Below, piece after piece: positions 37,177 to 45,101 of a stretch of DNA of 64,000 bases. A model generated the notes under the pieces. That model was given only the letters and a program-made list of their open reading frames with translations. It made no database searches and had not been told where the DNA came from. Each line of letters starts with the position of its first letter. The stretch's first letter is position 1. Source of the stretch: Roseovarius sp. SCSIO 43702. GTDB lineage: Bacteria; Pseudomonadota; Alphaproteobacteria; Rhodobacterales; Rhodobacteraceae. The stretch covers positions 1,138,501-1,202,500 of the forward strand of contig NZ_CP080623.1 of assembly GCF_019599045.1 (NCBI RefSeq). The letters are read 5' to 3'. Position numbers and translations under genes: made by a program.

Positions 37177-37986
37177 ATGAAAGATCTGGCTGAGCGCGGG
37201 CTCGTCCTGCTGGGCTGTGGCAAGATGGGGTCGGCGATGCTCGAGGGATGGCTGGCCGACGGGTTGCCGGCGCGCGCGGTTTGGGTGATCGACCCGAATC
37301 CCTCGGACTGGTTGAAGGGCACCGGCGTCACGATCAACGGCGACCTGCCCGGGGAGCCTGCCATCGTGCTCATTGCGGTGAAGCCGCAGATGATGGGCGA
37401 TGCGCTTCCGTCGATCGCGGCCATGGGAAACGGCAAGACGCTTTTCGTCTCGGTCGCCGCCGGGACGCCGATCGCCGCCTACGAGGCCGCGCTGGGCGAA
37501 GCGAGCCCGATCATCCGCGCGATGCCCAACACGCCCGCCGCCGTGGGGCGGGGGATCACCGCGATCATCGGCAACGAGAAGGCCACGCCGGCGCATCTCG
37601 ACCTGGCCGAGGACCTGCTGAGCGCGGTGGGGCAGGTGGTGCGCCTCGAGGACGAGAGCCAGATGGATGCGGTCACGGGGGTGAGCGGATCGGGGCCGGC
37701 CTACGTGTTCCACATGATCGAGTGCCTGGCGAAGGCGGGCGAGGCGCAGGGGTTGGCCCCCGAACTGGCCATGCAGCTTGCGCAGGCGACCGTGGCGGGG
37801 GCGGGGGCCTTGGCCGAAGGGTCGGACGAGACGCCCGAGCAGCTTCGGATCAACGTGACCAGCCCCAACGGCACCACGCAGGCGGGGCTCGAGGTGCTGA
37901 TGGACGAGAAGCGGGGTCTTCCCGACCTCATGCGGCGCACGGTGGCGGCGGCGGCGGAGCGGTCGCGGGAGCTTTCCGATGGCTGA
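37177..37986 (+). CDS. proC: pyrroline-5-carboxylate reductase
   Basis: The 269-residue enzyme reduces pyrroline-5-carboxylate to proline. It has the NAD(P) motif [12 protein letters not shown] (11-22), [20 protein letters not shown], and the substrate-binding [15 protein letters not shown] and [21 protein letters not shown] lies 6 bases before the ATG at 37177, so the in-frame ATG at 37153 is not used. The csaA gene starts 8 bases before its stop, and a hydroxyacid dehydrogenase follows, forming a coupled three-gene run. Confidence 0.95.
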   Translation: MKDLAERGLVLLGCGKMGSAMLEGWLADGLPARAVWVIDPNPSDWLKGTGVTINGDLPGEPAIVLIAVKPQMMGDALPSIAAMGNGKTLFVSVAAGTPIAAYEAALGEASPIIRAMPNTPAAVGRGITAIIGNEKATPAHLDLAEDLLSAVGQVVRLEDESQMDAVTGVSGSGPAYVFHMIECLAKAGEAQGLAPELAMQLAQATVAGAGALAEGSDETPEQLRINVTSPNGTTQAGLEVLMDEKRGLPDLMRRTVAAAAERSRELSDG

Positions 37987-38329
37987 GCGCGCGCCCGAGA
38001 TCGGGATCGAGGATTTCCTGAAGGTCGATATCCGGGTCGGAACCGTCACGCGGGCCGAGCCTTTTCCCGAGGCACGCAAGCCCGCGATCAAGCTCCGGGT
38101 CGATTTCGGACCGGATCTTGGCGAGAAGAAGACCTCGGCCCAGATCACCGAGCGTTATCGCCCCGACGACCTTGTCGGGCGGCAGGTGATCGCCGTCGTC
38201 AACTTCCCGCCGCGCCAGATCGGGCCGTTCATGTCGGAGGTGCTGGTGCTGGGCCTTTCGGACGAGGCGGGGGCGATCGTGCTTCTGGGTCCGGACCGGC
38301 CGGTGCCGGACGGGGAGCGGATGCATTGA
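37979..38329 (+). CDS. csaA: tRNA-binding protein CsaA-like
   Basis: The 116-residue protein is a single tRNA-binding (OB-fold) domain: [28 protein letters not shown], then [10 protein letters not shown] and [17 protein letters not shown]. CsaA is a dimeric tRNA-binding protein with chaperone-like activity. It overlaps proC by 8 bases and its stop overlaps the TTG start of the next gene, so all three are translationally linked. The link between proline synthesis and CsaA is conserved in many Rhodobacteraceae but unexplained. Confidence 0.9.
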   Translation: MAERAPEIGIEDFLKVDIRVGTVTRAEPFPEARKPAIKLRVDFGPDLGEKKTSAQITERYRPDDLVGRQVIAVVNFPPRQIGPFMSEVLVLGLSDEAGAIVLLGPDRPVPDGERMH

Positions 38330-39279
38330 CGCGGGTCCTGATCACGCGCGCGCTTCCCGAGACGGTGTTGCGCGAGGCGGAAAAGCATTTCGAGATCGAG
38401 GTCCGCGACGATCCCGCGCCGCTCAAGCTGGGCCAGATGCGCGGCGCGCTGGCGCTCTACGATGGCATCCTGCCGACGCTGGGCGACATGTTCAGCGGCG
38501 AGGTCTTTGCCGATGCGGGCAGCACGCGGTGCCGCATCCTGGCCAATTTCGGGGTGGGCTACAATCACATCGACACGGGCGCGGCGCGCAAGGCGGGCAT
38601 TGCCGTCACGAACACGCCGGGCGCCGTCACGGAGGCGACGGCGGATATCGCGCTCACGCTCATGCTGATGAGCGCGCGGCGCGCGGGCGAGGGAGAACGG
38701 ATGGTGCGGCGGGGTGCGTGGACGGGCTGGCATCCGACGCAGATGCTGGGCCTGCACATGAGCGGCAAGACGGTGGGCATCTATGGCATGGGCCGCATCG
38801 GCCAGGCCGTCGCGCGGCGCTGTCACTTCGGGTTCGGGATGGAGGTGATATATGCCAACCGGTCGTCGAAGGACCTCGACTTTCCGGCCGAGCAGCTGGC
38901 CCCCGAGGCGATGGCCGCGCGTGCCGATATCGTGGTAGTCGCGGTGCCGGGCGGCGCCACGACGCGGCACCTGATCGGCGAGGATTTCCTTGGCGCGATG
39001 CAGTCGCATGCCCACCTGGTCAACGTGGCGCGGGGCGACGTGGTGGAGGAGGCCGCGCTCATCGCCGCGCTGGCCGAGGGGCGTATCGCCGGTGCGGGGC
39101 TTGACGTCTACGAGCACGAGCCCGAGGTGCCGGACGCGCTGATCGCCATGGAGAACGTGGTGCTTCTGCCGCATCTGGGGACCGCCGCGCTCGAGGTGCG
39201 GGAGGCGATGGGATACATGGCCGTCGAGAACCTGCGCGTGTTCTTCGCGGGCGAGACGCCGCCGAACCTGGTGAACTGA
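38326..39279 (+). CDS. D-2-hydroxyacid dehydrogenase (hydroxypyruvate/glyoxylate reductase type)
   Basis: The 317-residue protein has the NAD motif [10 protein letters not shown] (151-160), the catalytic R236 in NVARGDVV, E265 in YEHEPEVP and H283 in LLPHLGTA. It is most like the D-glycerate/hydroxypyruvate or glyoxylate reductase group. The start is a TTG at 38326 overlapping the csaA stop (TTGA); no other start fits the family N-terminus [11 protein letters not shown]. It is the last gene of the proC run. Confidence 0.9.
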   Translation: MTRVLITRALPETVLREAEKHFEIEVRDDPAPLKLGQMRGALALYDGILPTLGDMFSGEVFADAGSTRCRILANFGVGYNHIDTGAARKAGIAVTNTPGAVTEATADIALTLMLMSARRAGEGERMVRRGAWTGWHPTQMLGLHMSGKTVGIYGMGRIGQAVARRCHFGFGMEVIYANRSSKDLDFPAEQLAPEAMAARADIVVVAVPGGATTRHLIGEDFLGAMQSHAHLVNVARGDVVEEAALIAALAEGRIAGAGLDVYEHEPEVPDALIAMENVVLLPHLGTAALEVREAMGYMAVENLRVFFAGETPPNLVN

Positions 39280-39315
39280 GCGGACGGGATGCGGGATCCC
39301 CGAAAGCAACCGGGC

Positions 39316-39335
39316 CGGAAAGTCGCGATTTTCCG
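39316..39335. promoter_or_regulatory. 20-bp palindromic element before the KAS III gene
   Basis: CGGAAAGTCGCGATTTTCCG is palindromic apart from one G-T pair and is centred 89 bases before the ATG at 39414. A related core GGAAAATCGCGATT occurs at 11595-11608 upstream of etfB. Confidence 0.35.
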
Positions 39336-39413
39336 CCGCGTTCGGCCGGGCACGCGCCTTGACCCCGGACTGGGCGTCGGGTTTTGTGGCGGAATCCAGA
39401 GGAGAGCGCGCTC

Positions 39414-40535
39414 ATGACCACACCCGCCATCACCGGCACAGGCGTCTTCACCCCGCGCGAGACGATCACCAACGATGAGCTGGTCGCGGCGTTCAATGCC
39501 TATGCCGACCGTTTCAACGAGCAGAATGCCGAGGCCATTGCCGCCGGCGAGGTGGAGGCGAAGGCGCCGTCCTCGTCGGAGTTCATCGTCAGCGCCTCGG
39601 GGATCGAGCAGCGCTACGTGATGGACAAGTCGGGGGTTCTGGACCCCGAGATCATGCACCCGGTCCTGCGCGCGCGCAGCGATGACGAGCCGGGACTGAT
39701 GGCGGAAATGGCGCTCGACGCGGCGCGACAGGCGCTCGAAAAGGCCGGGCGCGCGGCGTCGGAGGTGGATCTCGTCATCTGCGCGGCGTCGAACCACGAA
39801 CGGGCCTATCCGGCGATCGCGATCGAGATACAGGAGCTTCTGGGCGCCGGCGGGTTCGCGTTCGACATGAACGTGGCCTGTTCATCGGCGACCTTCGGCC
39901 TTCAGGCTGCCGCCGACATGATCCGCGGCGGGTCGGCCAGATGCGCGCTGATCGTCAATCCCGAGATCTGCTCGGCGCACCTGGAGTGGCGCGATCGGGA
40001 TTGCCACTTCATCTTCGGCGATGTCTGCACGGCGGTCGTGGTAGAGCCCGAGGAGCGGGCCAAGGGGGCGCATTTCCGCGTCCTCTCGACGCGCTGCGCG
40101 ACGCAGTTCTCGAACAACATCCGCAACAACAACGGCTTCCTGCGCCGGACGCGGCCGGGGCAGATGGAGGATCGTCGCGACATGCAGTTCATGCAGGAGG
40201 GGCGAAAGGTCTTCAAGGAAGTGCTGCCGCTTGTCTCGAAGCATATAGCGGACCACATGGCCGAGGAGGGCGTGGCGGCGGACGATCTGAAGCGGCTGTG
40301 GCTCCACCAGGCGAACAAGTCGATGAACGATTTCATCGGGCGCAAGGTGCTGGGCCGGGTGCCCGACCCGGAGGAGCAGCCGAACATCCTCCAGGATTAT
40401 GCCAATACCTCGTCGGCGGGTTCCATGATCGCGTTCTCGCAATATTCCGACGATCTGAACCCCGGCGACCGTGGCCTCATCTGTTCCTTCGGCGCCGGCT
40501 ACTCGGTGGGATCGGTCCTGGTCGAGAGGGCGTGA
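39414..40535 (+). CDS. beta-ketoacyl-ACP synthase III-like enzyme (long form)
   Basis: The 373-residue thiolase-fold enzyme has the KAS III triad: C156 in DMNVACSSATFG, H298 in LHQANKSMND and N331 in DYANTSSAG. It is about 50 residues longer than E. coli FabH, with insertions around 30-75 and 225-260. Enzymes of this branch condense acyl-CoA or acyl-ACP with malonyl-ACP, or make specialised products; the acceptor cannot be fixed. Canonical fabH normally sits with plsX, which is not here, so this is probably a second, specialised KAS III. AGAGGAGAG precedes the start. It is convergent with the CdhR-type regulator. Confidence 0.87.
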   Translation: MTTPAITGTGVFTPRETITNDELVAAFNAYADRFNEQNAEAIAAGEVEAKAPSSSEFIVSASGIEQRYVMDKSGVLDPEIMHPVLRARSDDEPGLMAEMALDAARQALEKAGRAASEVDLVICAASNHERAYPAIAIEIQELLGAGGFAFDMNVACSSATFGLQAAADMIRGGSARCALIVNPEICSAHLEWRDRDCHFIFGDVCTAVVVEPEERAKGAHFRVLSTRCATQFSNNIRNNNGFLRRTRPGQMEDRRDMQFMQEGRKVFKEVLPLVSKHIADHMAEEGVAADDLKRLWLHQANKSMNDFIGRKVLGRVPDPEEQPNILQDYANTSSAGSMIAFSQYSDDLNPGDRGLICSFGAGYSVGSVLVERA

Positions 40536-40585
40536 CGGGACGGGTCGCCGAGGGATCGCGCGGTGGGGTAACACGCCGTTAAAGC

Positions 40586-41527
40586 CTACATCGTGCGCTG
40601 CCGCAGTTCCGTGGGGGTCGTGCCGAAGCGTCCCCGCACCGCGCGAGACAGCGCGGCGGGCGAATCGTAGCCGCAGCGTAGGGCGATCTCGGCCACCCCC
40701 AGACCCGTCCCCTCGAGCATCTTGCGTGCCGCCGAGAGGCGCAGGTGACGATAGACGGTGCCGGGCGGAGCGCCCAGGCCGCGGCGGAAATGCCGGTCGA
40801 GCGTGCGGGGCTGGCAGGAAAGGCGCCGCGACAGCTCGGCCAGTGGCAGGGGGGCCTCGACATGCTCGCGCATCAGGTCGAGCGCGCGGCCCACGAGCGG
40901 ATCGCCGACGCCGGGCAGGCCGCCCCGGGGCGTGTCCTTGATGAACTGATCCTCGACGTCGAGCCGCGCGGCCTGGCCCAGATGCGCGCTGACGAGGGCC
41001 AGCACGAGATCGAGCGCCGAGAGCGCGCCCGCGCAGGTGATGACCGGCCCGTCGCGCAGGTAGCGCGCGCGCGTCACGTCGATGTCGAGAAAGCGTTCGG
41101 AAAAGGCGGTGAGCAGATCCCAGTGGATCGTCGCGCGCCGTCCCGCCAGCAGCCCGGCCGATGCCATGAGCCAGGGCCCCGCATCGAGCCCGACCGTCGT
41201 GACCGCCTTCGACGCCGCGGCCCGAAGGGTGCGCCGGGTGGCCGCGGTGTCGTGCGTGATGTGGCCATAGCTCGCGTGGACGAAGAGGTAATCGCAGGAG
41301 GTGAGCGAGGATAGCGCCCCGTCCGGCACGATGCCTATGCCCGAAGAGGTCTGCACCGGTGCCCCGTCAAGGGTCAGGATGCGCCAGTCGAAGACATGGC
41401 GATGCGTCACCGCGTTGGCGGCGCGCAGGGGCTCGAGACAGTTCGCCATGCAGAGGTTCGAGAAGTCCTCGAACACGAGGAAGGCGATGCGCACCTGCGC
41501 GGGATCGGTGTTTGTCCATTTCTGCAT
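40586..41527 (-). CDS. cdhR: GlxA-type AraC regulator, CdhR-like
   Basis: The 313-residue protein (314 from the ATG one codon upstream) has an N-terminal DJ-1/PfpI-like domain (RIAFLVFEDFSNLCMANCLEP... to about 190) and two C-terminal AraC HTHs (LSRRLSCQPRTLDRHFRRGLG and GVAEIALRCGYDSPAALSRAVRG). This is the architecture of GbdR, CdhR and related sensors of quaternary amines. Its start is 76 bases from the BKACE gene on the other strand, so it is placed to control the carnitine cluster. In Pseudomonas CdhR binds L-carnitine. The symbol is inferred from this context. Confidence 0.8.
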   Translation of the reverse strand: MQKWTNTDPAQVRIAFLVFEDFSNLCMANCLEPLRAANAVTHRHVFDWRILTLDGAPVQTSSGIGIVPDGALSSLTSCDYLFVHASYGHITHDTAATRRTLRAAASKAVTTVGLDAGPWLMASAGLLAGRRATIHWDLLTAFSERFLDIDVTRARYLRDGPVITCAGALSALDLVLALVSAHLGQAARLDVEDQFIKDTPRGGLPGVGDPLVGRALDLMREHVEAPLPLAELSRRLSCQPRTLDRHFRRGLGAPPGTVYRHLRLSAARKMLEGTGLGVAEIALRCGYDSPAALSRAVRGRFGTTPTELRQRTM

Positions 41528-41602
41528 CATGATTGACTAATACTGCAAAATTCGCGGATGCGCCACCGCTAGGCTATGCGCAACCAGACATTGGAGGATT
41601 CG

Positions 41603-42514
41603 ATGCCGCTTACCATGAACCGCGACGTTTTCATCACCTGTGCCGTCACCGGGTCGGGCGGGACGCAGGACCGGAGCCCCCATGTGCCACGGAGTCCTGA
41701 ACAAATCGCCGAGAGCGCGATCGCAGCCGCCAAGGCGGGCGCGGCCATCGTGCATTGCCACGTGCGCGACCCCGAGACCGGCGCGCCGAGCCGTGACGTG
41801 GGTCTTTTCCGCGAACTGACCGAGCGTATCCGCGCGTCGGACACGGATGTCGTGCTGAACCTCACCGCGGGGATGGGTGGAGACATCACCTTCGGCGACC
41901 CCGAAAACCCGCTTCCGGTCAACGAGATGGGCACCGACATGGCCGGCGCGACCGAGCGCGTGGCGCATGTGGCCGAGTGCCGCCCCGAGATCTGCACGCT
42001 CGACTGTGGCACGATGAACTTCGCCGAGGCCGATTACGTCATGACGAACACGCCGGGTATGCTCACCGAGATGGGGCGCATGATGACCGAGCTGGGCGTC
42101 AAGCCCGAGATCGAGGCGTTCGACACCGGGCACCTTTGGTATGCCAAGCAACTGGTGAAGGACGGCGTGCTGGACAGCCCCGCGCTTGTCCAGCTTTGCA
42201 TGGGGGTGCCGTGGGGCGCGCCCAATGACCTCAACACCTTCATGGCGATGGTCAACAACGTCCCCGACGACTGGGCCTGGTCGGCGTTTTCGCTGGGCCG
42301 TGACCAGATGCCCTATGTCGCCGCGAGCGTGCTGGCAGGCGGGAACGTGCGCGTGGGTCTCGAGGACAACCTGATGCTGGACAAGGGCGTCCTGGCCGAG
42401 AACTGGCAACTGGTTGAACGCGCAAGAGAAATCATCGAGCGGCTGGGCGCCAAGGTCATGGGACCGGAGGCCGTGCGCGAGACGCTGGGCCTGACGAAGA
42501 GGGCGCCGGTTTGA
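41603..42514 (+). CDS. cdhC: BKACE enzyme, 3-dehydrocarnitine cleavage (CdhC-like, DUF849)
   Basis: The 303-residue protein is a beta-keto acid cleavage enzyme: zinc ligands H51 and H53 in IVHCHVRDP, E254 in VRVGLEDNLML, and the C-terminal MGPEAVRETLGL. BKACE enzymes transfer the acetyl part of a beta-keto acid to acetyl-CoA; with 3-dehydrocarnitine the products are acetoacetate and betainyl-CoA. The assignment rests on the adjacent carnitine dehydrogenase-thioesterase and the CdhR-type regulator. GGAGG lies 5 bases before the ATG. It is the first gene of the run that ends at 47386. Confidence 0.85.
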   Translation: MPLTMNRDVFITCAVTGSGGTQDRSPHVPRSPEQIAESAIAAAKAGAAIVHCHVRDPETGAPSRDVGLFRELTERIRASDTDVVLNLTAGMGGDITFGDPENPLPVNEMGTDMAGATERVAHVAECRPEICTLDCGTMNFAEADYVMTNTPGMLTEMGRMMTELGVKPEIEAFDTGHLWYAKQLVKDGVLDSPALVQLCMGVPWGAPNDLNTFMAMVNNVPDDWAWSAFSLGRDQMPYVAASVLAGGNVRVGLEDNLMLDKGVLAENWQLVERAREIIERLGAKVMGPEAVRETLGLTKRAPV

Positions 42515-42936
42515 AGGGGTTAACGCACCGAACGGAACGTCGGTATCCATGTCGGTATCCACGTCGGTATCATGTCGGTGCGCTTTTCGCCGCTCTCGCG
42601 TTCGTTAACGCGGCGGGCGCGGAGGCGGCGGACTGGCAGGGTGTCTGGACCTATGACCTCGACTGGTGCATGCCGGCCGAGAAGATCGGCACCACGATCC
42701 CCGCGCCGGTGCTCTACACGGACGAGAAGGTGACCGGCTACGAGAATTTCTGCGAGGTGACGCAGACCGAGACGCTGGACGAGGGTGTCACGCGGCTCGC
42801 GCTTCGCTGCGACGCGGAGGGCGAGATCTACGAGGAACGGAAATTCCTGATGGTGCAGGGCGACACGATGTGGGCCTGGTCGCTGGTCGAGGGGTTCGAC
42901 CCGACGATGACGGAGTTCCAGCGGTGTCCGGGCTAG
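42511..42936 (+). CDS. secreted Cys-rich protein of unknown function within the carnitine run
   Basis: The 141-residue frame starts with a TTG at 42511 overlapping the BKACE stop (TTGA). Its N-terminus is a signal peptide: a very basic n-region (MKGLTHRTERRYPCRYPRRY), then ALFAALAFV and cleavage near AEA-AD. The mature part begins ADWQGVWTYDLDWC and has four cysteines (in DWCMP, NFCEV, LRCDAE, QRCPG), which could form two disulfides. The n-region is encoded by a 12-bp tandem repeat (42539-42573). It overlaps the next gene by 13 bases. I recognise no family. Its place among cytoplasmic catabolic enzymes is unusual. Confidence 0.7.
   Translation: MKGLTHRTERRYPCRYPRRYHVGALFAALAFVNAAGAEAADWQGVWTYDLDWCMPAEKIGTTIPAPVLYTDEKVTGYENFCEVTQTETLDEGVTRLALRCDAEGEIYEERKFLMVQGDTMWAWSLVEGFDPTMTEFQRCPG
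42539..42579 (+). repeat. 12-bp tandem repeat GTCGGTATCCAY, about 3.5 copies
   Basis: Units lie at 42539-42550, 42551-42562 and 42563-42573, the third one base short, followed by a partial GTCGGTG. The repeat encodes the RRYPCRYPRRYH part of the signal peptide n-region. The 11-base unit sets the reading frame that joins the TTG start to the hydrophobic core, so copy-number change here would shift the frame. Confidence 0.8.
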
Positions 42937-43694
42937 GCCGCAGGGTTCTTGTCACCGGCGGCGGTGCGGGGATCGGGCGGAGCTTCGCCCGCCGCTTCGT
43001 CGAGGCGGGCGACCGGGTGGCGATCTGCGACGCGGAGGCGGGCGCCGTGGCCGAGGTCGCGGCCGCGCATCCCGGCCTGATCGCGCGCAGGGTCGACGTG
43101 CGCGACGAGGCGGGCATGGATGCCTTCCTGTCCGAGGTCGAGAAGGCCTGGGGCGGCGTGGACGTGGTCTGTGCCAATGCGGGCACCGGCGGCCCGGTGG
43201 GGCGGATCGAGGAGCTGGACTACGGGGCGTGGCAGGAGTGCGTGGCGGTGAACCTGCATGGCGCGTTCCTCACCTGCCGCTGGGCCGCGCGGGTGATGCG
43301 GGCGCAGGGGGCGGGCCTCATCGTGCTGACCTCGTCGACGTCCGGGCAATGGGGCGTGCCGTACCGCTCGCCCTACGTGGCGGCGAAGTGGGGGATCGTG
43401 GGGCTGACCAAGACGCTCGCCATGGAGCTTGGGCCGGCGGGCGTGCGCGTCAACGCGATCTGCCCCGGCGCGGTCGAGGGCGCGCGGATGGAGCGCGTGC
43501 TCGAGGGTGAGGCGCGCGCGGGCGGCAAGACGGTGGACGAGGTGCGGCGGTTCTACGCGGAAGGCACCAGCCTTCGGGCATGGGTGACCGAGGACGAACT
43601 GGCCGACACGGTGCTGTTCCTCGCCTCGGACGCGGCGCGCAAGATTTCGGGGCAGATCATTGCCATCGACGGACATACGGAGCGAATGACATGA
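42924..43694 (+). CDS. SDR family oxidoreductase in the carnitine run
   Basis: The 256-residue protein is a classical SDR: VTGGGAGIG (10-18), catalytic S138, Y151 and K155, and a C-terminal IDGHTERMT. It starts with GTG at 42924, 13 bases inside the preceding gene, and its stop overlaps the dehydrogenase start (ATGA). The substrate is unknown. In context it could oxidise a hydroxylated quaternary amine such as D-carnitine, or a hydroxyacyl-CoA; both are guesses. Confidence 0.8.
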   Translation: MSGLGRRVLVTGGGAGIGRSFARRFVEAGDRVAICDAEAGAVAEVAAAHPGLIARRVDVRDEAGMDAFLSEVEKAWGGVDVVCANAGTGGPVGRIEELDYGAWQECVAVNLHGAFLTCRWAARVMRAQGAGLIVLTSSTSGQWGVPYRSPYVAAKWGIVGLTKTLAMELGPAGVRVNAICPGAVEGARMERVLEGEARAGGKTVDEVRRFYAEGTSLRAWVTEDELADTVLFLASDAARKISGQIIAIDGHTERMT

Positions 43695-45100
43695 CGAAAA
43701 AGGCGGCGATCATCGGTGGTGGCGTCATCGGCGGCGGCTGGGCCGCGCGGTTCCTGCTGAACGGGTGGGACGTGCGCGTCTTCGACCCCGACCCGGAGGC
43801 CGAGCGCAAGATCGGCGAGGTCATGGCGGGCGCGCGGCGCGCGTTGCCGATGCTCTACGATCATGCGCTGCCCGAGGAGGGCGCTATGACGTTTCACGGC
43901 TCGATCGCCGAGGCGGTCGAGGGGGCCGATTGGGTGCAGGAAAGCGTGAGCGAGCGGCTGGACCTCAAGCACAAGGTCATGGCCGAGATACAGGCCGCCA
44001 ACCCGGGCGTCCCGATCGGGTCATCGACGAGCGGCTACAAGCCTTCGCAGCTTCAGGAAGGTGCAGCCGATCCGGGACGGATCATGGTCGCGCACCCGTT
44101 CAACCCCGTCTACCTCCTGCCGCTGATCGAGGTGGTGCCGTCGCCTGCAACCGACGAGGCCGCGGTCGAGGAGGCCGAGACGATCCTGCGCGAGGTCGGG
44201 CTTTATCCGCTGCGGGTGCGCCAGGAGATCGACGCGCATATCGCCGACCGTTTCCTCGAGGCCGTCTGGCGCGAGGCGCTGTGGCTGGTCAAGGACGGGG
44301 TGGCCACGACCGAGGAGATCGACAACGCGATCCGCTACGGTTTCGGCCTGCGCTGGGCGCAGATGGGCCTGTTCGAGACCTACCGCGTGGCGGGCGGCGA
44401 GGCGGGGATGCGGCATTTCATGGCGCAGTTCGGCCCCGCGCTGAAATGGCCGTGGACCAAGCTCATGGACGTGCCCGAGTTCGATGACGAGCTGGTCGAG
44501 CTGATCGCCGGGCAATCGGACGCGCAGTCGGGCCACATGTCCATCCGCGAGCTGGAGCGCCAGCGCGACGGCAATCTCGTGGCGATGATGCGCGCGCTCA
44601 AGCAGCAGGGCACGGCGGCGGGCGCGCTGATCACCGAGCATCAGAAAACCCTGCGCCCCACGCTCGAGGAGGCGGCGCCGATGCGCACGGTGCGCCGCGT
44701 GGTGCCCGTGGACTGGACCGACATGAACGGGCACATGAACGAAGGCCGTTACGGCCAGATCTTCTCGGACGCGGCCGAGGCGGTGATGGCGCATGTAGGG
44801 GCCGATGACGACTATGTCGCCGCGGGGATGAGCTACTTCACGGTCGAGACCACGGTGAAATACCTGGCGGAGACCCATGCGGGCGAGATGGTCGAGGTCT
44901 GGACCCGCGTGACCGAGGGCGAGGGCAAGAAGCTGCGCTGCCTTCACGAGATGCGGCGCGCGGCGGATGGCGAGGTACTGGCCACCTGCGACCAGTTGAT
45001 GCTCCACGTGAGCCTCGAGACGCGGCGGACCTGTCTGCCCACGGATCACGTGCGCGAGAATGTCGAACGGCTGGCCGCGCTGCACGCAGGGGGCGCGTGA
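43691..45100 (+). CDS. cdhA: carnitine 3-dehydrogenase fused to betainyl-CoA thioesterase
   Basis: The 469-residue protein joins a 3-hydroxyacyl-CoA dehydrogenase-like L-carnitine dehydrogenase (1 to about 320) to a hotdog thioesterase (about 335-469). The first part has GGGVIGGG (9-16), H135 in VAHPFNPVYLLPLIEVV and GFGLRWAQMGLFE, typical of L-carnitine dehydrogenase. The second has the 4-hydroxybenzoyl-CoA-type block DWTDMNGHMNEGRYG (D344, H348, N350). The first domain makes 3-dehydrocarnitine and the second hydrolyses the betainyl-CoA made by the BKACE enzyme to glycine betaine. In Pseudomonas these are separate (CdhA, CdhB). It is coupled by ATGA to the SDR. Confidence 0.93.
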   Translation: MTKKAAIIGGGVIGGGWAARFLLNGWDVRVFDPDPEAERKIGEVMAGARRALPMLYDHALPEEGAMTFHGSIAEAVEGADWVQESVSERLDLKHKVMAEIQAANPGVPIGSSTSGYKPSQLQEGAADPGRIMVAHPFNPVYLLPLIEVVPSPATDEAAVEEAETILREVGLYPLRVRQEIDAHIADRFLEAVWREALWLVKDGVATTEEIDNAIRYGFGLRWAQMGLFETYRVAGGEAGMRHFMAQFGPALKWPWTKLMDVPEFDDELVELIAGQSDAQSGHMSIRELERQRDGNLVAMMRALKQQGTAAGALITEHQKTLRPTLEEAAPMRTVRRVVPVDWTDMNGHMNEGRYGQIFSDAAEAVMAHVGADDDYVAAGMSYFTVETTVKYLAETHAGEMVEVWTRVTEGEGKKLRCLHEMRRAADGEVLATCDQLMLHVSLETRRTCLPTDHVRENVERLAALHAGGA

Positions 45101-45101
45101 C

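Noticed and set aside
42539..42579. CRISPR-like or mobile repeat
   Set aside because: Units are 12 bp, directly tandem without spacers and lie inside a coding region.
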